Both the position numbers and the translations under genes were made by a program. This document shows, one piece after another, positions 60,228 to 64,000 of a DNA stretch of 64,000 bases. The DNA is from Luteibacter anthropi (GTDB lineage Bacteria > Pseudomonadota > Gammaproteobacteria > Xanthomonadales > Rhodanobacteraceae). Position 1 is the stretch's first letter. Each line of letters opens with the position of its first letter. The stretch covers positions 434,001 through 498,000 of the forward strand of contig NZ_JAARLZ010000003.1 in NCBI RefSeq assembly GCF_011759365.1, read 5' to 3'. The notes under the pieces are model-generated. The model had not been told where the DNA came from. It saw nothing but the letters and a program-made list of their open reading frames with translations, and did no database searches.

Positions 60228-60314
60228 CTATGGATAGCGCAGAATCGTGTCGGATGAGCCTAACGCAGAGTCAGCTACGCATGCGCTTCACGATCTACAG
60301 GGAGGGAGCTTTCC

Positions 60315-60962
60315 ATGATGTCCTTTAAAAGAGCGGGCACGACATTGCTTGCCCTGCTCCTCTCCGCGGAGGGCGCGTTCGCCCAGTACGCGAACCCCTA
60401 TGCCACGCAGAACCGCGCCACGACGTCCGTTCCGACGGACAAAGGAAGCAAGATGGATGACTTGAAGTCGTTTGCGACGGAAGGGAACCGGATCCTCGAA
60501 TCGAAGACGGGCGACCTCACAGGCGCAGGGCACAAGGATGTCCTGCTGGTGCTGGATCCGCCGACCACGGGCAAGGAAAAGCTCGGCGAGGGGCCCAATC
60601 GCACCGTTCTTCTGCTTCTGCGTGACGCGTCGGGCCAATTGGTACGAAAGGCCTCCAACGGCCACATCGTGCTCTGTGCCACCTGCGGTGGCGTATCGGG
60701 CGATCCATTCGGCTACGTACGGATCGACGCCGGCTCGTTCACCATCGTGAACGGGGGTGGAAGCCGAGAGCGTTGGACGGATGAATTCACTTTCACTTAT
60801 GCGAAGGATAGCCAAGACTGGTTCGTCACGAAGGTGAATCGTCAGGTCTCCGACAGTGAGACCGGCCACGAGAAAAAGATCGAATTGACCCCACATGAGT
60901 TGGGGAAGGTGTCGTTCCACGAATTCGACCCGGGAAAGGTGCCTGAGGTGACCCTCCCTTGA
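60315..60962 (+). CDS. periplasmic inhibitor-like protein, XAC2610-type T4SS immunity candidate
   Basis: 215 residues with a signal peptide ending near AFA. The beta-rich body has an EF-like loop (DLTGAGHKDVLLVLDP) and a conserved segment CGGVSGDPFGYVRI. The arrangement immediately upstream of a GH19 effector matches XAC2610-XAC2609 of Xanthomonas citri, where XAC2610 inhibits the lysozyme. Identification is from memory of the family plus context. AGGGAGGGAG precedes the ATG. Confidence 0.7.
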   Translation: MMSFKRAGTTLLALLLSAEGAFAQYANPYATQNRATTSVPTDKGSKMDDLKSFATEGNRILESKTGDLTGAGHKDVLLVLDPPTTGKEKLGEGPNRTVLLLLRDASGQLVRKASNGHIVLCATCGGVSGDPFGYVRIDAGSFTIVNGGGSRERWTDEFTFTYAKDSQDWFVTKVNRQVSDSETGHEKKIELTPHELGKVSFHEFDPGKVPEVTLP

Positions 60963-61043
60963 GTCGAGACCTCCGCTTGAACGGAGGAAGATGAAAGACA
61001 GCGGGACAAGCTGTCGCCATTGAAAGTAAGACAGGAGCTGCAC

Positions 61044-62312
61044 ATGGCGATTGATCGTGAGACCCAGGTCCTGACGGACGCGTATGCCGCTGGCATCCGT
61101 TCGCCCCGGGAACTGGCCAATTTCATGGCACAAGTGACACATGAGTCCAATGGGTTGAACCGCCTGGAAGAAAGCTTCCGGTACACCCGTGGGATCTCCC
61201 AGATTCCGGTCCAGTCGGCCTGGCGCGAAGGCGCTGCCGCCCTGGAGAGCGCCCGCAAGGATGCCCTGATGGGCAAGCCCGAGCGCCTTGCCGAGCTGAT
61301 GTACGGCGGTCGCAACGGCAACGACGAGCCCGGCGACGGCTGGAAGTACCACGGCCGTGGCTACATCCAGCTCACCGGCAAGGACAACTACCGCGCTGCC
61401 GGCGAAGCACTGGGCCTCGATCTGGTCCACAAACCGGAGCTCGCCGCCGACCCGAAGAACGCCTCGAAGATCGCCACCTGGTATTGGGAAAACCGCGTCC
61501 CCGACCAGGCCAAGGAGGACGTCAAGGCCGCCACCCATGCGGTCAACGGCAAATACAACGGCCTAGAGGATCGGGAGCACCGGTTCCAGGACTGGCAGCG
61601 CAAGCTCAACCCGCAGGTCATGGAGCGCCTCGCCAGCGGCAGCGTCGGCCAGTCGGCGCCGGAGCCGCGCACGGCGGAGCAGCGCCTGCTCAAGGAAGGC
61701 ATGCAGGGAGAGGATGTCCGGATGCTGCAGGCCAACCTGGCGCGCCTGGGCTACACCGATGCCCAAGGGCAGGCACTGCATACCGACGGCCAGTTCGGCC
61801 CCGGCACACGCGGCGCCCTGGAACGTTTCCAGCGCGATCATCATCTCTCCGCCGATGGCGTCGCCGGAGCGAAGACTCAAGAAGCCATTACGGCGCAAAA
61901 GCATGCCGATGCCATCAGGCAGGAACATGCCCACCCGCAGGGAACCCGCGCTGCCGACCTCGCCCTGCTCGAACAGGCCAGGACAGGCGTGCACGCGGTG
62001 GACGCCCAGCACGGTCGCAAATCCGACCAGCTCAGCGAAAACCTCGCCGGATCCCTCGCCGCGGCGGCAAAGCGCGACGGACTGACGCGGATCGATCATG
62101 TCGTCCTGAGCGACGACGCCAGCAAGGTCTACGCGGTGCAGGGCGACATGAACTCCCCGCACAAGCGAATGGCGGAGGTACAGACCGCGCAGGCCGTGAA
62201 TACCCCGCTAGAGCAAAGCAAGGCGGCGATGGAGCAGACGACATCGAAACAGCCGCAGCCGCAACCTGAACAACCGCAACAACGCCCCATGCTGCCGGGA
62301 TCGGGGCACTGA
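61044..62312 (+). CDS. T4SS effector 1: GH19 lysozyme + peptidoglycan-binding domain + XVIPCD
   Basis: 422 residues, no signal peptide. GH19 catalytic domain (1-195) with catalytic Glu candidates Glu34 (THESNGLNRL) and Glu42/43, and YHGRGYIQLTGKDNY. A PG_binding_1 domain spans about 214-285 (LGYTDAQG, FGPGTRGALERFQ). A C-terminal XVIPCD-like VirD4-interaction domain spans about 287-410 (GLTRIDHVVLSDD, AVNTPLEQS), ending in a Gln/Pro-rich tail. This architecture matches XAC2609. AGGAG lies 7 nt before the ATG at 61044. Confidence 0.88.
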   Translation: MAIDRETQVLTDAYAAGIRSPRELANFMAQVTHESNGLNRLEESFRYTRGISQIPVQSAWREGAAALESARKDALMGKPERLAELMYGGRNGNDEPGDGWKYHGRGYIQLTGKDNYRAAGEALGLDLVHKPELAADPKNASKIATWYWENRVPDQAKEDVKAATHAVNGKYNGLEDREHRFQDWQRKLNPQVMERLASGSVGQSAPEPRTAEQRLLKEGMQGEDVRMLQANLARLGYTDAQGQALHTDGQFGPGTRGALERFQRDHHLSADGVAGAKTQEAITAQKHADAIRQEHAHPQGTRAADLALLEQARTGVHAVDAQHGRKSDQLSENLAGSLAAAAKRDGLTRIDHVVLSDDASKVYAVQGDMNSPHKRMAEVQTAQAVNTPLEQSKAAMEQTTSKQPQPQPEQPQQRPMLPGSGH

Positions 62313-62542
62313 CACGTTGGCGATGCCATGACATTCCTCAGGCGATAGTGTCTGGACGAAAACATGCCGAAGTTGCCGGATCGTGCACATTTCGGGAGCG
62401 GAAAACAGGGTAAGTTCGTGGGACCGGGGTCCATTGGCACAGGGGAACATGCCGATTCGCGGGGCCTCGACAGACTCGTCGGGATGACGAGTGAACGGCA
62501 CGCTGGAAGCGACGCCGAACGATGGTCAACCAGGAGTTCCAT

Positions 62543-63748
62543 ATGGCGATTGATCGTGAGACCCAGGTCCTGGCCGCGGCCTATGCGGGCGGGATCCGCT
62601 CTCCCAGGGAGCTGGCTAATTTCATGGCCCAGATTGGCCATGAATCCAATGGCCTGAACCGTCTCGAGGAGAGTTTTCGATATATGCGGGGCGTGGCGCA
62701 GATCCCCGGACAGGCCGCCTGGCGGGAAGGTCCGCAGGCGCTCGAAACCGCGCGCCGGGAAGCCTTGCAAGGCAAGCCCCAGCAGCTGGCCGAACTGATG
62801 TACGGCGAGCGCAATGGCAACGATCGCCCGGGCGACGGTTTTCGCTACCACGGCCGGGGTTATCTCCCCATCCCAGGTAAAGACCACTATCGCGCCGCAG
62901 GTCGCGCGCTCGGCATCGATCTCGTCGGCAGGCCCGAACTTGCCGCGGAACCCGCCCACGCAGCCACCATCGCGGTTTGGTACTGGCGCAGCCACGTGCC
63001 CCAGGAGGCTCGCGAGGACGTCAGGGCAGCCACGCAGGCATTGAACGGCCGCCTTTACGGCCTGGACGACCGCAAGACGCGGTTCGACACGTGGGAGAAA
63101 CGACTGACGCCGTCGCTGATGGGACGCCTGGCCGAAAGCGATGTGGCAAAGACCGCGTCACCCCGGTCCCGCGCGACGCTTTCTCCGGCGGCGGCCCAGG
63201 AAAAGAAAGAGGCCGCGGTGAAAGAGCGTACGAAGAAGCGACGCAAATCCACCACGGAAACGGATGCACCCGAGTTCGATCAGGACGCGCTGTACGAACA
63301 GCAGCGACGCATGCTCGAAACAAGGCACTGGTTCCATCCTCATCACCCGTGCCACGAGCATGCCAACGCGGCGGCGCTCCGACATCACGCCCACCCGCAG
63401 CACCTGCTCTACACCCAGGCACTCGCAGCAGTGCACAAACTCGACGAAAGCCATCATCGCCGATCGGACGAGCGCAGCGAGAACCTCGCCGCCGCCCTCG
63501 CCATGGAAGCGCACGACAAGGGTCTGACCCGTATCGACCATGTGGCATTGAGTGATGATGCCCAGCGTACCTACGCCGTGGAAGGCGACCTCAACTCGCC
63601 GCTGAAGAAAATCGCCGAGGTGAACACCGAGCAGGCCGTCCTGGGGCCCAAGGAAAAGGACAGCAGTACGCCCACCGAGGCGACGGCCAAGGCCGCCCCC
63701 GAATCCATCCCCCCCGCGCCGGCGATCAAGCCACCGCACGGCCACTAA
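62543..63748 (+). CDS. T4SS effector 2: GH19 lysozyme + XVIPCD
   Basis: 401 residues. GH19 domain near-identical at its start to effector 1 (MAIDRETQVL, HESNGLNRLEESFRY), with YHGRGYLPIPGKDHY. It has no peptidoglycan-binding domain. Instead there is a Lys/Arg-rich linker (about 215-235) and a His-rich stretch, then an XVIPCD-like tail (GLTRIDHVALSDD, TEQAV). The usual AVNTP motif is degenerate (EQAVLGPKE). AGGAG lies 6 nt before the ATG at 62543. A tandem paralogue of effector 1. Confidence 0.85.
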   Translation: MAIDRETQVLAAAYAGGIRSPRELANFMAQIGHESNGLNRLEESFRYMRGVAQIPGQAAWREGPQALETARREALQGKPQQLAELMYGERNGNDRPGDGFRYHGRGYLPIPGKDHYRAAGRALGIDLVGRPELAAEPAHAATIAVWYWRSHVPQEAREDVRAATQALNGRLYGLDDRKTRFDTWEKRLTPSLMGRLAESDVAKTASPRSRATLSPAAAQEKKEAAVKERTKKRRKSTTETDAPEFDQDALYEQQRRMLETRHWFHPHHPCHEHANAAALRHHAHPQHLLYTQALAAVHKLDESHHRRSDERSENLAAALAMEAHDKGLTRIDHVALSDDAQRTYAVEGDLNSPLKKIAEVNTEQAVLGPKEKDSSTPTEATAKAAPESIPPAPAIKPPHGH

Positions 63749-63772
63749 CGTATCGACACCATGGATGCCTTC

Positions 63773-64000
63773 ATGAAGATTTCCCTCGCCGTTCTCGCCA
63801 GCGCCCTTCTCGCCGCGCAGGCGGTCGCAACCGTCCACGCCGAAGGGGCTGCCACCCATGCGACACCGGCTGCGCCATGCGACGGCAAGTCGTCCTGCAA
63901 GATCGATGGCTTCAGCGTCGACTACGCCGGTTGTGGCAAGGGCGCGCTTTTCGGCTCGATCGCCGCCCAGGACGGCGCCGACGGCGTGGACCTCAACGAC
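63773..64000 (+). CDS. exported protein, 5' part only; candidate immunity partner of effector 2
   Basis: The frame is open to the end of the window (76 codons seen). It has a signal peptide (MKISLAVLASALLAAQAVA...HA), then CDGKSSCKIDGFSVDYAGCG. An upstream in-frame ATG at 63761 is possible. It lies 24 bp after effector 2, the position expected for its periplasmic inhibitor, but it does not look like the XAC2610-type gene at 60315. Confidence 0.55.
   Translation, partial: MKISLAVLASALLAAQAVATVHAEGAATHATPAAPCDGKSSCKIDGFSVDYAGCGKGALFGSIAAQDGADGVDLND

Noticed and set aside
62313-62542. Possible decayed immunity gene between the two GH19 effectors
   Set aside because: No similarity to the gene at 60315 or to DUF4189 genes could be seen in any frame.

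Overview
This is a high-GC chromosomal window from a gammaproteobacterium of the Xanthomonadales, most likely the Rhodanobacteraceae (Luteibacter/Dyella-like). The lineage is inferred from gene order (serC-pheA-hisC-aroA, a YerC/TrpR-like gene heading the his operon, recA-recX-alaS-csrA), from many intergenic GTAGGAGCGCGCC-type inverted repeats, and from a Xanthomonas-type VirB secretion locus with GH19 effectors. No rRNA, CRISPR array, integrase or insertion sequence was seen.

1-44 kb is ordinary core genome. On the minus strand are kdsB (cut by the window edge), an aromatic/serine operon (serC, pheA, hisC2, aroA) and a tandem-FHA membrane protein. Then come a PHA-granule protein, infA, a ClpP-like protease, an ECF-type sigma factor, clpA/clpS, nudJ-mnmA-hflD, a LysR regulator divergent from acnA, fadD, a PilZ protein, dinB and the scpA-scpB-rluB-arsC run. 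A complete histidine operon (yerC-hisGDCBHAFIE, minus strand, overlapping genes) follows; its first gene is preceded by a palindrome resembling a Trp operator. Divergent to it is a NarL-type response regulator, followed by an enlarged aromatic/histidine ammonia-lyase, hisS, tRNA-Pro(CGG), a globin, tRNA-Ser(GCT), csrA, alaS, recX, recA and a cinA/pncC gene.

43.7-64 kb is an accessory region. About 1.1 kb of poorly coding, AT-richer DNA (holding one candidate 50-residue Cys-rich ORF) separates cinA from a full set of type IV secretion genes in the order virB7-B8-B9-B10-B11-B1-B2-B3-B4-B5-B6. VirB7 carries a long periplasmic extension, as in the Xanthomonas antibacterial T4SS. There is no relaxase and no VirD4 in the window. 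Next is an array of six exported DUF4189-like proteins, one unrelated secreted protein, and a decayed copy of the virB6 3' end that shows part of the array grew by tandem duplication. Then come a periplasmic inhibitor-like protein (XAC2610 type) and two GH19 lysozyme-like proteins with C-terminal XVIPCD-like secretion domains, followed by the start of another exported protein. Read together this is an interbacterial-killing T4SS with its peptidoglycan-hydrolase cargo and candidate immunity proteins. The DUF4189 array is the least explained part and the best candidate for undescribed biology here.
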